This document shows, piece after piece, positions 56,569 through 64,000 of a DNA stretch of 64,000 bases. The DNA is from Nonomuraea fuscirosea (lineage in GTDB: Bacteria; Actinomycetota; Actinomycetes; Streptosporangiales; Streptosporangiaceae), in NCBI RefSeq assembly GCF_003001935.1, contig NZ_PVNG01000020.1, forward strand, positions 62,001 to 126,000, read 5' to 3'. A model generated the notes under the pieces. It saw only the letters and a list, made by a program, of their open reading frames with translations, made no database searches and was not told the DNA's origin. The position numbers and the translations under genes were made by a program. The stretch's first letter is position 1; the number at the start of each line of letters is the position of its first letter.

Positions 56569-57327
56569 GTGGGCGCGTTCGATCTCAGCGGGAAGCAGGC
56601 TCTGGTCACCGGGGCGTCGAAGGGGATCGGGCGGGCCATCGCGCTCGCGTACGCGGAGGCGGGGGCCGACGTGGCGCTCGTGTCCCGCTCGGCCGAGCTC
56701 CTGGCCGGGGTCGGCAAGGAGGTCGAGGCGCTCGGCCGGCGCGCGGTCGTCATCCCCGCCGACCTCACCGACCGCGAGGCCGCGGCGGGCGCCGTGGCGG
56801 CGGCGATCGACGCGCTCGGGCACCTCGACATCGTGGTCAACAACGCCGGCGGGTCGAACTTCCTGGTCGAGTTCAAGGACCTGCGGCTGTCGGGCTGGGA
56901 CAAGCTGATGCGGCTCAACCTCGACTCCGCCATGGCGGTCTGCCACGCGGTCGCGCCGCACCTGCTCGGGCGGGGCGGCGGGGTCGTCATCAACGTGGCG
57001 TCCGTGGCGGCGCTCGGCGCGCCCTTCCTGGCCCCGTACGCCGCCGCCAAGGCCGGGCTGGTGGCGCTGACCAAGACGCTGGCCGTGGAGTGGGCGGGGG
57101 CGGGTGTGCGGGTCAACGCCCTGTGCCCCGGCTGGACGGCCACCGACCTCAACCGCAACCTCTGGGAGAACGAGACCTCCTCCGCCGCCACGGTGGCGAA
57201 CGTGCCCATGCGGCGCTGGGGGAGCGCGGAGGAGATGGCGCAGCCGGCCGTCTTCCTGGCCAGTCCGGCGTCGGCGTACATGACCGGGCAGGTGCTGTTC
57301 GTGGACGGCGGCGCCACCGCCGTCTGA
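56569..57327 (+). CDS. SDR family oxidoreductase
   Basis: NAD(P)-dependent short-chain dehydrogenase of 252 residues. Cofactor motif TGASKGIG (14-21), NNAGG at 91, catalytic Ser145, Tyr157 and Lys161 (NVASVAALGAPFLAPYAAAK), and the C-terminal GQVLFVDGGATAV. Classical SDR (FabG-like) length. GTG 56569 with AGAGGAGG upstream is preferred to an in-frame codon 93 bases earlier, which would add a non-conserved Gly/Arg stretch. Substrate unknown. Confidence 0.9.
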   Translation: MGAFDLSGKQALVTGASKGIGRAIALAYAEAGADVALVSRSAELLAGVGKEVEALGRRAVVIPADLTDREAAAGAVAAAIDALGHLDIVVNNAGGSNFLVEFKDLRLSGWDKLMRLNLDSAMAVCHAVAPHLLGRGGGVVINVASVAALGAPFLAPYAAAKAGLVALTKTLAVEWAGAGVRVNALCPGWTATDLNRNLWENETSSAATVANVPMRRWGSAEEMAQPAVFLASPASAYMTGQVLFVDGGATAV

Positions 57328-57377
57328 TCAGGCGGACGTCGCTCGGGGGCGGGCGCGCGTCGCGTCGTCGCCGGGGG

Positions 57378-57827
57378 TCAGCCGGGAGGCGGGTCGTCGC
57401 CCAGGGGTTCGAACACGAAGACGATGTACGTCTCGCACGCCTTCGGCCCCTGGCCGGACACGCGGGCCGCGCCCATGGCCGTGCAGGCTCGGCGGAGCAG
57501 CCGGTCGAGATCGTCGCGCTCCTCGCGGCCGTCGTACCAGGAGGCCACCGCGTCGGCGGCGCCGCGCATCTCCTCGCCCTCGCTCCAGAACACGCTCTCG
57601 CCGGTGCCCGCGCGCAGACCCTCGTGCCCGGCCCGCAGTCCTTCGTGCCGGGAGAGGCCGGCCGCCCTGGTCTTGGCGTACTCGACCAGCAGCGGGTCCA
57701 TCACCAGGGGCGGCGCGCCGTGCGCGGCGCGGTGGGCGTTCGCCTCGCTCAGCGCCTGAAGCAGGAAGGCGCCGTTGGTGGCGTCGGGGAGGGCGGGACG
57801 GGTGCCTGTGGTTCCGGTGCCTGCCAT
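57378..57827 (-). CDS. Cytosolic CAP (SCP/PR-1) domain protein
   Basis: A 149-residue protein with a CAP-domain pattern: LLQALSEANAHRAAHGAPPL, MDPLLVEYAKTRAAGLSRHE, GESVFWSEGEE, AADAVASWYDGREERDD and ACETYIVFVFEPLGD. CAP proteins are normally secreted, but no signal peptide or membrane helix is present. HEGLRAG is duplicated in tandem (57606-57647). ATG 57827 has GAGGTG upstream; ATG 57848 would add seven residues. Convergent with the SDR gene. Function unknown. Confidence 0.72.
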   Translation of the reverse strand: MAGTGTTGTRPALPDATNGAFLLQALSEANAHRAAHGAPPLVMDPLLVEYAKTRAAGLSRHEGLRAGHEGLRAGTGESVFWSEGEEMRGAADAVASWYDGREERDDLDRLLRRACTAMGAARVSGQGPKACETYIVFVFEPLGDDPPPG

Positions 57828-58025
57828 GCTCGTCACCTCGGGGTGCACGGTATCCGGGTCTGGATCCGTGTCTGGATTGTGCGCGGAAATGCCAGGTCAG
57901 GCAATGTTGTATAAGTCGCCGGCATTTTCGGGGCGGGGCTTCGGGGATGCGTTATCGGAGAAGCGGTCAGGACTGTCGGGGGATATCGGCATACGTCATT
58001 GAGTGATTGTTCCCGTGAACCGCGT

Positions 58026-58038
58026 TACCGTGTGGTCC
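58026..58038 (+). promoter_or_regulatory. Probable leaderless promoter of the 58039 hydrolase gene
   Basis: TACCGT at 58026-58031, then seven bases and GTG 58039, matching the spacing seen before lysA and glyA. Confidence 0.35.
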
Positions 58039-58830
58039 GTGCAGCTCTACACGAGATCTGCCGGGACCGGGCTCCCGGTTGTGCTGCTTCACGCGTTCCC
58101 GCTCTCGTCGGCCATGTGGCTGGCCCAGCGGGAAGGGCTGGCCAGGGTCTGCCGGGTCATCACTCCTGACCTGCGCGGCTTCGGCGGGTCGCGGCTGGGC
58201 GAGGATGATCCGTCGATCGACCTGATGGCCGACGACGTCGCCAGGCTGCTCGACGAGGAGGGCATCGACAGGGCGGTGGTCGGCGGGCTGTCGATGGGCG
58301 GCTACGTGACCATGGCCTTCTGCCGCCGCCACCCCGACCGGGTGCTCGGCGTGATCCTGGCCGACACCAAGGCCACTCCCGACCCGCCGCCGGCCAGGGA
58401 CAACAGGGAACGCATCGCGCGGGCCGTGCTGTCGGAGGGCAGCGACGTACTGGTCAGCGAGGTGCTTCCGGCGCTCATCGGCCAGACCACCAAGGAGCGG
58501 CGGGCCATGGTGTTCGGCCGGGTCAAGGGGCTGGTGCAGTCGGCCCCGCCGGGCGCGGTGGCCTGGGCGCAACGGGCCATGGCCGCGCGTCCCGACTCGT
58601 TCGAGACGCTGAGCGCGCTCAAGGTCCCGCTGCTGATCATCGTGGGCGAGGAGGACGAGCTCTCACCGCCCGCCGACGCCGACGCCATGGTACGCGCGGT
58701 GCCCGAGGGCAAGCTGGAGATCATCCCCAAGGCCGGCCACCTCAGCGCGGTCGAGCAGCCGGAGGCGTTCAACGCGGCGGTGACCGAGTTCCTGCGCACC
58801 GAGCTGGGCGCCACCGGCCCCGGACGCTGA
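58039..58830 (+). CDS. Alpha/beta fold hydrolase
   Basis: A 263-residue serine hydrolase. VVLLHAFPLSSAMW (oxyanion), PDLRGFGGS, nucleophile elbow GGLSMGGY with Ser85, acid in IIVGEEDELSPP and His in IPKAGHLSAVEQPE. Resembles 3-oxoadipate enol-lactonase/haloperoxidase-like hydrolases. GTG 58039 gives MQLYTRSAGTGLPVV, a normal start for the family; an in-frame GTG at 58003 adds twelve residues. Monocistronic, no signal peptide. Substrate unknown. Confidence 0.88.
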   Translation: MQLYTRSAGTGLPVVLLHAFPLSSAMWLAQREGLARVCRVITPDLRGFGGSRLGEDDPSIDLMADDVARLLDEEGIDRAVVGGLSMGGYVTMAFCRRHPDRVLGVILADTKATPDPPPARDNRERIARAVLSEGSDVLVSEVLPALIGQTTKERRAMVFGRVKGLVQSAPPGAVAWAQRAMAARPDSFETLSALKVPLLIIVGEEDELSPPADADAMVRAVPEGKLEIIPKAGHLSAVEQPEAFNAAVTEFLRTELGATGPGR

Positions 58831-58854
58831 ACGCGAGGCCCGGCGGGGGCGGCG

Positions 58855-58946
58855 CGGACAGAGCGCAGGTGCGGACAGAGCGCAGGTTCGGGCGCTGAGC
58901 GCGGGGCACCCACGTCATCGCGAGGCTCGGGCGCTGAGCGCGGGGG
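58855..58946. repeat. Short direct repeats after the hydrolase gene
   Basis: CGGACAGAGCGCAGGTG at 58855-58871 and again 58872-58888 (last base differs), then CGGGCGCTGAGCGCGGGG at about 58889-58906 and 58927-58945. Nothing else is recognised in the 135-base gap. Confidence 0.6.
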
Positions 58947-58965
58947 TTCTGGGCGGGGAGAAGCT

Positions 58966-60162
58966 TCAGGCGTGGTCCTGGCGTGGCAGCACGATCTCGC
59001 GGATGATCAACGAGATCGCCGCCGCCACCGGGATGGCCAGCAGGGCGCCCACGATGCCGAGCAGCGCGCCGCCGAACAGCGCGGCGATCACGGTCACCGC
59101 CGGAGTCACGTCCACCGAGCGTTTCATCACCCGGGGATAGATGAAGTAGTTCTCGATCTGCTGGTAGATCACGAAGAAGATCGCGCACGCGATCCCGGCG
59201 GGCAGCGACTCCAGCAGCGCCACGCCGGTCACGAGCACCGCGCCGATCGTGGCGCCCACCAGCGGGATCAGGTCCGTCAGCGCGACCACGAGAGCAAGCG
59301 CGAGCGCGTACTGGACACCGGCGATGGACAGGAAGATCCAGGTCAGCACGCCCGCGATGACGGAGATCAGCACGTTGCCCGCCACGTAGCCGCCGATGCC
59401 GCCGAGGATCTCCTCGCTGATCGCCCGCGTACGCGGCCGGCGCGAGGCCGGGACCAGCTTGAGCAGGTAGTCCTTGATCGTGTGCAGCGAGCCGAGGAAG
59501 TACAGCATGAGCACCAGCAGCGTCACCGTGGTGAACACGCCGTTGAGCACCACCAGCCCCGCGCCCATGATGCCGGTCGCCAGTGACGGCCCGAGCGTGC
59601 TCGTCACGAACGTGCGCAGCTGCGGGAGGATCTGGTAGTCGGCGTCGAGCTGGCGCAGCGTCGGATGGTTGCTCAGCTCGGTGATGTAGCCGGGCACCGC
59701 GTTGACGAACTCCGTGAGCTGCTTGCTCACCGGCGGCACGATGGCCAGCCCGAACAGCACGAACGCGACGATGACCCCGGCGAACACGATCGTGATCGCG
59801 CCCCGCCTGGTCACCCCTCTGCGCTGCAGGGACTCGACGGCCGGGTTGAGCCCGACGGCCAGGAACATCGCCACCACGACCAGCACGATCGTGCTCAGCG
59901 AGGCGACCACCATCTGCGCGATCGCGATCGCCGTCAGCACGCCCAGCCCGCCGACCAGGCCGAACAGGAACGGGCCGCGGGCGAACGGCTTGCCGGGCAG
60001 TCCGTACGGCTGCCCGCCCTCCTCGCCCTTGACCGCCCGCCTGGACACCGGTTCCCCGGCCGGCTGTTCCTCCGGCGCCCTGTCCTCGGGCGCCCTGTCC
60101 TCGGGCGGCTGGGGGAGCTCGGTCTTTTCCTGCTCGGCCGTGGACTCGACGTCTGCGGACAA
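58966..60162 (-). CDS. AI-2E family transporter
   Basis: A 398-residue polytopic membrane protein of the AI-2E/TqsA/PerM family. About 65 N-terminal residues are charged and carry a PEDRAPEDRAPEE duplication; then eight membrane segments. Family motifs: AVGLNPAVESLQRRGVTRR, GGIGGYVAGNVLISVIAG, LTDLIPLVGATIGAVL and NYFIYPRVMKRSVDVTP. These proteins are linked to autoinducer or sodium/proton export; substrate not deducible. TTG start with GGAG upstream. Downstream of the filP-like gene on the same strand, separated by a terminator. Confidence 0.88.
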   Translation of the reverse strand: MSADVESTAEQEKTELPQPPEDRAPEDRAPEEQPAGEPVSRRAVKGEEGGQPYGLPGKPFARGPFLFGLVGGLGVLTAIAIAQMVVASLSTIVLVVVAMFLAVGLNPAVESLQRRGVTRRGAITIVFAGVIVAFVLFGLAIVPPVSKQLTEFVNAVPGYITELSNHPTLRQLDADYQILPQLRTFVTSTLGPSLATGIMGAGLVVLNGVFTTVTLLVLMLYFLGSLHTIKDYLLKLVPASRRPRTRAISEEILGGIGGYVAGNVLISVIAGVLTWIFLSIAGVQYALALALVVALTDLIPLVGATIGAVLVTGVALLESLPAGIACAIFFVIYQQIENYFIYPRVMKRSVDVTPAVTVIAALFGGALLGIVGALLAIPVAAAISLIIREIVLPRQDHA

Positions 60163-60232
60163 GGGGACTCCAAGGGGGTCGACGACAGAGGATGACGGAC
60201 CGGAATCGGTTCGTACATGCCCGGCGGCAAAG

Positions 60233-60268
60233 AGAGAGCCTAGCGACCATTCGATCGCCAGGCTCTCT
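60233..60268 (-). terminator. Terminator after the filP-like gene
   Basis: Nested perfect stems: AGAGAGCCT (60233-60241) with AGGCTCTCT (60260-60268), and GCGA (60243-60246) with TCGC (60255-60258). On the minus strand TTT follows the stem. It lies 37 bases after the filP-like stop. Confidence 0.65.
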
Positions 60269-60304
60269 CAGCCGTCTTTCAGCCCCCGTGCGTGTCCGTC
60301 GGCG

Positions 60305-61609
60305 TTACTCCTGCCACCACTCCGAGTCGTCCTCGGACTTGGCGGCCGTCGCCTTGGGCGCCGGCGTGGCGGCCGGCGCGGGCGCCGGAGCCGGAGGCTC
60401 GGGCGTGGGTGCGGCGAGCGCGGGCTTCGGCGCGGCCGCGGCGACCGCGGGCTCCGGCTCCATGCCCGGCAGGGCGGCGCCGCCGAGGAGCTGGCGGAGC
60501 TGAGCCAGGTGGCTGGTGATGCTGTCGCGCTGGCGGGTGAGCTCGTCGACCTGGCGCTGCATCGCCGTACGGGTGCGCTCGGCTTCGTTCTTCGCCTCGG
60601 TGACGATGGTCTCCGCGCTCGACTTGGCCTCGGCCACGATCGTCTCGGAGCTCTTGCGGGCGTTGGCGACGAGCTGCTTGGCGTGCAGGTCGGCCTCGCG
60701 GCGGGTCTGCTCGGCCTGCTGCGTGGCCTTCGTGGCCCGCGACTCGGCCGTGGCGGCGCGCTGCTCGGCCTCGGCGACCAGCTTCTGCGTGGCGGCCTGC
60801 GCGGTGGCGTGGCGCTCGGCCTCCTGGCGCTCGGCCTCCTCGCGGCGGGCGGCGAGCTGGATCTCGAACTCCGCCTCGTCCTGCGCCCGCTTGGCCTCCG
60901 ACTCCTCCAGCACCCGCTGCGCCTGCGCGCGCATCTCGTCGGCCTGACGCTTGGCCGTCGTCAGCACCTCGTCGCGCTCGCGCTTGGTCGAGGCGCGCAG
61001 CTGCGCGACCTCGCGCTCGGTGGTGGTGCGGAGCTTGGCGATCTCGCGCTCGGCGTCGGCGCGCTTCTCGGCCACCTCGTGATCGGCCGTGGCGCGCAGC
61101 TTGGCGGCCTCGCGCTCGGTCGTGTTGGTGAGCTCGTCGGCCTCGCGGCGGGCGGTCGAGCGGATGTCCTCGGCGTCCCGCTCGGCGCTCGTGCGCATCT
61201 CGTCGCTCTCGCGGGTGGCCTGGGCGCGCTTCTCGGCGGCCTCGGCCTCGGCGGCGGCGCGCAGGTCGGCGGCCTCGACCTTGGCCGCGGCCTTGATCTC
61301 GTTGGCCTCGGACCTGGCGGCCTGGACGAGCTCGGTCGCCTGTTCCTCGGCCAGCCGGAGCAACTGCTCGATCCGGGCGCCGAGACCGGAGTAGGTGGGG
61401 CGCTCCTGCTCCTGCAACTGGCGCTGGGAGTCGGACAGATCACGCTGGAGGCCGACGACCTGCTCGCGGGCCTGCCGCAGCTCCCCGTCGAGCTGCTTGA
61501 GATGATCATGGACCTGGTGCCGGTCGTAACCACGGAGCACCACGTCGAACTCGCGGGCTGGGGCGTCCTCGAAGAAGTTGTTGAGCTGGGCGTCGATGTC
61601 GGACTGCAT
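60305..61609 (-). CDS. filP: Filament-forming coiled-coil protein, FilP/Scy-like
   Basis: A 434-residue cytoskeletal coiled-coil protein. N-terminal DivIVA-like FDVVLRGYDRHQVHDHLKQL (about 21-40), then a long coiled coil including twelve uninterrupted 11-residue (hendecad) repeats at 99-230, for example EREIAKLRTTT and EREVAQLRAST. A Pro/Ala-rich linker (about 385-425) ends in DDSEWWQE. S. coelicolor has FilP and Scy genes just before the epimerase and thiolase genes, as here; FilP is an intermediate-filament-like protein of the tip organelle. The start is ATG 61609; the open frame extends further but not convincingly. Only one such gene is present. Confidence 0.82.
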   Translation of the reverse strand: MQSDIDAQLNNFFEDAPAREFDVVLRGYDRHQVHDHLKQLDGELRQAREQVVGLQRDLSDSQRQLQEQERPTYSGLGARIEQLLRLAEEQATELVQAARSEANEIKAAAKVEAADLRAAAEAEAAEKRAQATRESDEMRTSAERDAEDIRSTARREADELTNTTEREAAKLRATADHEVAEKRADAEREIAKLRTTTEREVAQLRASTKRERDEVLTTAKRQADEMRAQAQRVLEESEAKRAQDEAEFEIQLAARREEAERQEAERHATAQAATQKLVAEAEQRAATAESRATKATQQAEQTRREADLHAKQLVANARKSSETIVAEAKSSAETIVTEAKNEAERTRTAMQRQVDELTRQRDSITSHLAQLRQLLGGAALPGMEPEPAVAAAAPKPALAAPTPEPPAPAPAPAATPAPKATAAKSEDDSEWWQE

Positions 61610-61813
61610 GGAGGCTCGATCCTGGGTTGTCGAGACGGCTACACGGGCCGGACGGGGGGTTCGGGGCATCCGTACCAGGAGCCTGTGCCTCTCGGCAGGC
61701 CCCATGTCCGGTGGAAGGTCAAGCGTACTCCGCTGGTGCCGCGTGCGAAGCCCCGTCCAACTTTCTGCGTGACTAGTTACATATGAACGTTTTTTGCGTT
61801 TTGTGGTGATTTG

Positions 61814-62236
61814 TCAGGGTTTGGGGGCTTCGACTAGCTCGGTCAGCATTCCGCCTACATCCTTGGGGTGCAGAAACGCGATCCGCGAGCCCATCGACCC
61901 GTGCCGGGGGCGTTCGTCCAGCAGCCTCACACCTTTCTCGCCGATCGTGGTCATGGCCTCCGCGACATCGGGCACCCCGAACGCCACATGATGGACGCCC
62001 TCGCCCCGCTTAGCCAGGAATTTTCCCACAGGTGAGTCGTCGGAGAGAGGCTCAAGGAGCTGAATGTAGGAGCCCCCACCGTCGCCGTCGGCGATGTGCA
62101 GCATGGCCTCCTTGACGCCCTGCTCCTCGTTCACCTCCCGCGCCACGACCGTCAGCTCGAACGTCCTCGAGAAGAGCTCGATCTTCTCCTCGAGATCGCG
62201 GCAGGCGATCCCGATGTGGTCGATCCGCATGAACAT
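61814..62236 (-). CDS. Methylmalonyl-CoA epimerase
   Basis: Epimerises (2S)- and (2R)-methylmalonyl-CoA, between propionyl-CoA carboxylase and the B12-dependent mutase. A 140-residue vicinal-oxygen-chelate protein: RIDHIGIACRDLEEKIELF and GEGVHHVAFGVPDVAEAM carry the metal histidines, and MLTELVE the Glu. ATG 62236 follows GGAGGTAGG; Met3 (62230) is an alternative. Divergent from the thiolase gene. Adenosylcobalamin for the mutase could come from the PduO enzyme at 44212. Confidence 0.93.
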   Translation of the reverse strand: MFMRIDHIGIACRDLEEKIELFSRTFELTVVAREVNEEQGVKEAMLHIADGDGGGSYIQLLEPLSDDSPVGKFLAKRGEGVHHVAFGVPDVAEAMTTIGEKGVRLLDERPRHGSMGSRIAFLHPKDVGGMLTELVEAPKP

Positions 62237-62321
62237 GTGTGGCCTACCTCCATGGCGAGCGACGGCGTACTCGTGGGTATGGTGTCAAAGACCGGACGCG
62301 CGAGCACAGGAGGCCGTTGTC

Positions 62322-63509
62322 ATGTCCAGTTCCGTCATCGTCGCCGGAGCTCGCACCCCCATCGGCAAACTGCTCGGCTCCCTGTCCGGACTGTCGGCCG
62401 TCGAGCTCGGCGGCGTCGCCATCAAGGCCGCTCTGGAGCGTGCCGGGGTCGCGCCCGAATCCGTCGAATACGTCATCATGGGCCAGGTCCTCCAGGCCGG
62501 AGCCGGGCAGATCCCCTCCCGTCAGGCCGCCGTCAACGCCGGCATCCCCATGACCGTCCCGTCCGTCACCATCAACAAGGTGTGCCTGTCGGGCCTCGAC
62601 GCCATCGCCCTGGCCGACCAGCTCATCAGGGCGGGCGAGTTCGACATCGTGGTGGCCGGCGGCATGGAGTCCATGACCAACGCCCCCCACCTGCTGCCAG
62701 GGCTGCGCAAAGGAGTCAAGTACGGCGGCTCCCAGGTCGTCGACTCGATGGCCCACGACGGCCTGTTCTGCGCGTTCGACCAGTGCGCGATGGGGGAGTC
62801 CACCGAGCGGCACAACACCCGGCTCGGCATCGGCCGCGAGGAGCAGGACTCCCTGTCGGCCCGCTCCCACCAGCTCGCCGCCGCGGCCATGAAGAACGGG
62901 GTCTTCGAGGACGAGATCGTCCCGGTGCAGATCCCGCAGCGGCGCGGGGAGCCGGTGATCGTCAAGGAGGACGAGGGCGTACGCGGCGACACGACCGCGC
63001 AGACCCTCGCCAAGCTGCGCCCCGCCTTCGCCGCCGACGGCACCATCACGGCCGGCTCGGCCTCCCAGATCTCCGACGGCGCCTGCGCGGTGGTCGTCAT
63101 GTCCAGGTCCAAGGCCGAGGAGCTGGGCCTGCCCTGGCTGGCCGAGATCGGCCGCCACGGCAACGTGGCCGGGCCCGACGCCTCCCTGCAGTCCCAGCCG
63201 GCCAACGCCATCAAGCAGGCCATGGCCAAGCAGGGCGTCACGGCCGGTGACCTCGACCTGGTGGAGATCAACGAGGCCTTCGCCAGCGTGGTCGTCCAGT
63301 CGGCCAAGGAGCTCGGCGTGCCGCTCGACATCGTCAACGTCAACGGCGGCGGCATCGCCCTGGGGCACCCCATCGGGGCGTCGGGGGCGCGGATCGTGCT
63401 GACGCTGGCGTACGAGCTCAGGCGCCGGGGCGGCGGCCTGGGCGCGGCGGGGCTGTGCGGCGGCGGCGGTCAGGGCGACGCCCTGCTCATCAGCGTCCCC
63501 AAGTCCTGA
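62322..63509 (+). CDS. Acetyl-CoA C-acetyltransferase (thiolase)
   Basis: Condenses two acetyl-CoA to acetoacetyl-CoA or cleaves it. A 395-residue thiolase: nucleophile Cys88 in INKVCLSGLDAIAL, His349 in GGIALGHPIGASG and second catalytic Cys379 in GLCGGGGQGDAL. Also GGMESMTNAPH and EINEAFASVV. Biosynthetic type II thiolase; corresponds to SCO5399 and Rv1323 (FadA4) by locus. ATG 62322 follows AGGAGG. It may use the same region as promoter as the divergent epimerase. Confidence 0.95.
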   Translation: MSSSVIVAGARTPIGKLLGSLSGLSAVELGGVAIKAALERAGVAPESVEYVIMGQVLQAGAGQIPSRQAAVNAGIPMTVPSVTINKVCLSGLDAIALADQLIRAGEFDIVVAGGMESMTNAPHLLPGLRKGVKYGGSQVVDSMAHDGLFCAFDQCAMGESTERHNTRLGIGREEQDSLSARSHQLAAAAMKNGVFEDEIVPVQIPQRRGEPVIVKEDEGVRGDTTAQTLAKLRPAFAADGTITAGSASQISDGACAVVVMSRSKAEELGLPWLAEIGRHGNVAGPDASLQSQPANAIKQAMAKQGVTAGDLDLVEINEAFASVVVQSAKELGVPLDIVNVNGGGIALGHPIGASGARIVLTLAYELRRRGGGLGAAGLCGGGGQGDALLISVPKS

Positions 63510-63515
63510 CGCACG

Positions 63516-63547
63516 GCGGCACTTCCCGGCGTCCTGGGTCGTGCCGC
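63516..63547. terminator. Possible bidirectional terminator between thiolase and right-edge gene
   Basis: GCGGCAC (63516-63522) pairs with GTGCCGC (63541-63547); a smaller CCC/GGG stem lies inside the loop. It stands between two convergent genes. No T-run. Confidence 0.3.
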
Positions 63548-63555
63548 GCGCGGCC

Positions 63556-64000
63556 CTACTTCTCGTTGATCGTCTGGTCGCCGCCCGCCTGGTAGACGCG
63601 GCCTTGCCCGGACGCCTCCGCGCGCATCCGCACGTTGGTCGTACCGTCGCCCGTGCTGATGATCCCCGAGTTGTCGCCGCCGACGGCGACCGACCTCGCC
63701 CCCGGCGCCGAGACACCGGGCTCGGGCGCCGACCCGTCCGGCTGCGCCGCCGGCACGTCCGGCTGCGACGTCGCGCCATCCGGTACGGGCGCCGACGCGG
63801 CCGATCCCGAGGCCGCGACGTCCGGCGCGGGCGGTGGCGGTGCGGACGGGTCGTCGCCCCGCCGCCCGCCGGTCAGCCCGCGGATCGAGACGCCCAGCCC
63901 GGCCAGCGCCACGAACAGCCCGATCACGCTGGCCAGCTTGTCGGCGTCGTCCAGCCCCACCCGGGCGAGGTGGACGGCCAGCGCCACGACGGCGGCCACC
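63556..64000 (-). CDS. Membrane protein with GDNSGI/STGDGTTNV motif tail, partial
   Basis: The gene runs off the right edge; at least 147 codons are visible and the true start may be further right. Visible parts: two hydrophobic stretches (AAVVALAVHLARVGL and LASVIGLFVALAGLGVSI), an Arg-rich turn, a Pro/Ala/Ser/Asp-rich linker of about 50 residues, and a C-terminal tail with AVGGDNSGIISTGDGTTNV then QGRVYQAGGDQTINEK. I have seen similar Gly-Asp-Asn tails in actinomycete proteins associated with signalling or conflict systems, but cannot name the family. Convergent with the thiolase gene. Confidence 0.55.
   Translation of the reverse strand, partial: VAAVVALAVHLARVGLDDADKLASVIGLFVALAGLGVSIRGLTGGRRGDDPSAPPPPAPDVAASGSAASAPVPDGATSQPDVPAAQPDGSAPEPGVSAPGARSVAVGGDNSGIISTGDGTTNVRMRAEASGQGRVYQAGGDQTINEK

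Noticed and set aside
53899..56961. A 1020-codon minus-strand open frame opposite the LamG gene and SDR gene
   Set aside because: Antisense to well-supported genes; composition is a GC-skew artefact and it has no recognisable motif.

Overview
High-GC actinobacterial chromosome. The gene order follows a core block I know from mycobacteria and streptomycetes: (argS)-lysA-hom-thrC-thrB-rho-rpmE-prfA-prmC-Sua5-glyA-wecA-atpI-atpBEFHAGDC-DUF2550-PduO, then nucS, a Scy/FilP-type coiled-coil gene, methylmalonyl-CoA epimerase and thiolase. GC-rich third codon positions, many GTG/TTG starts, ATGA/GTGA stop-start overlaps, a GGAAT-N18-GTT promoter before rpmE and several apparently leaderless genes all fit a filamentous actinomycete. 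A Streptosporangiaceae-like genus such as Nonomuraea is my guess; the assignment is by inference only.

Layout. 1-2039 (minus): two tandem sugar-binding lipoproteins of alpha-glucoside/trehalose type, the first cut by the window edge. 2169-5664: a PadR regulator, an ABC ATPase and an FtsX/MacB permease, translationally coupled. 5651-7363 (minus): trehalose synthase. 7627-19159: lysA and hom surrounded by accessory surface-glycan-like genes, namely an asparagine-synthase-like protein, a CgeB/GT2 fusion and three further GT2 proteins, plus an ArgS remnant without a catalytic core at the usual argS position. 19316-29070: thrC, thrB, rho, a two-component system, rpmE, prfA, prmC and the threonylcarbamoyl-AMP synthase. 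29159-32925: a very unusual 1135-residue glycine-repeat protein and a small helical partner inserted before glyA. 33253-44180: glyA, wecA and the whole F1Fo-ATPase operon followed by DUF2550. 44212-48624: PduO adenosyltransferase, an ABC exporter with a histidine kinase, and a STAS protein. 48738-52957: a TetR regulator with an aldehyde dehydrogenase, nucS, a small Cys/His protein and a hydrolase. 53131-58830: a secreted two-LamG protein, an SDR, a CAP-domain protein and a hydrolase. 58966-64000: AI-2E-type membrane protein, the FilP-like coiled coil, epimerase, thiolase and a membrane protein cut by the right edge.

How it works together. Most of the window is housekeeping: the lysine/threonine branch of aspartate metabolism, transcription termination, translation termination and tRNA t6A modification, lipid-linked glycan initiation, ATP synthesis, mismatch-type DNA repair and the methylmalonyl/acetyl-CoA end of propionate and fatty acid metabolism. 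The novelty is in the insertions into this conserved order: the glycosyltransferase island around lysA-hom, the ArgS-derived protein without a catalytic domain, and the collagen-like/pentapeptide-repeat protein with its partner between the Sua5 gene and glyA.

Limits: all family assignments are by eye from translated sequence. No search, structure prediction or promoter-scoring programme was run. No tRNA, rRNA, CRISPR array or insertion sequence was seen.
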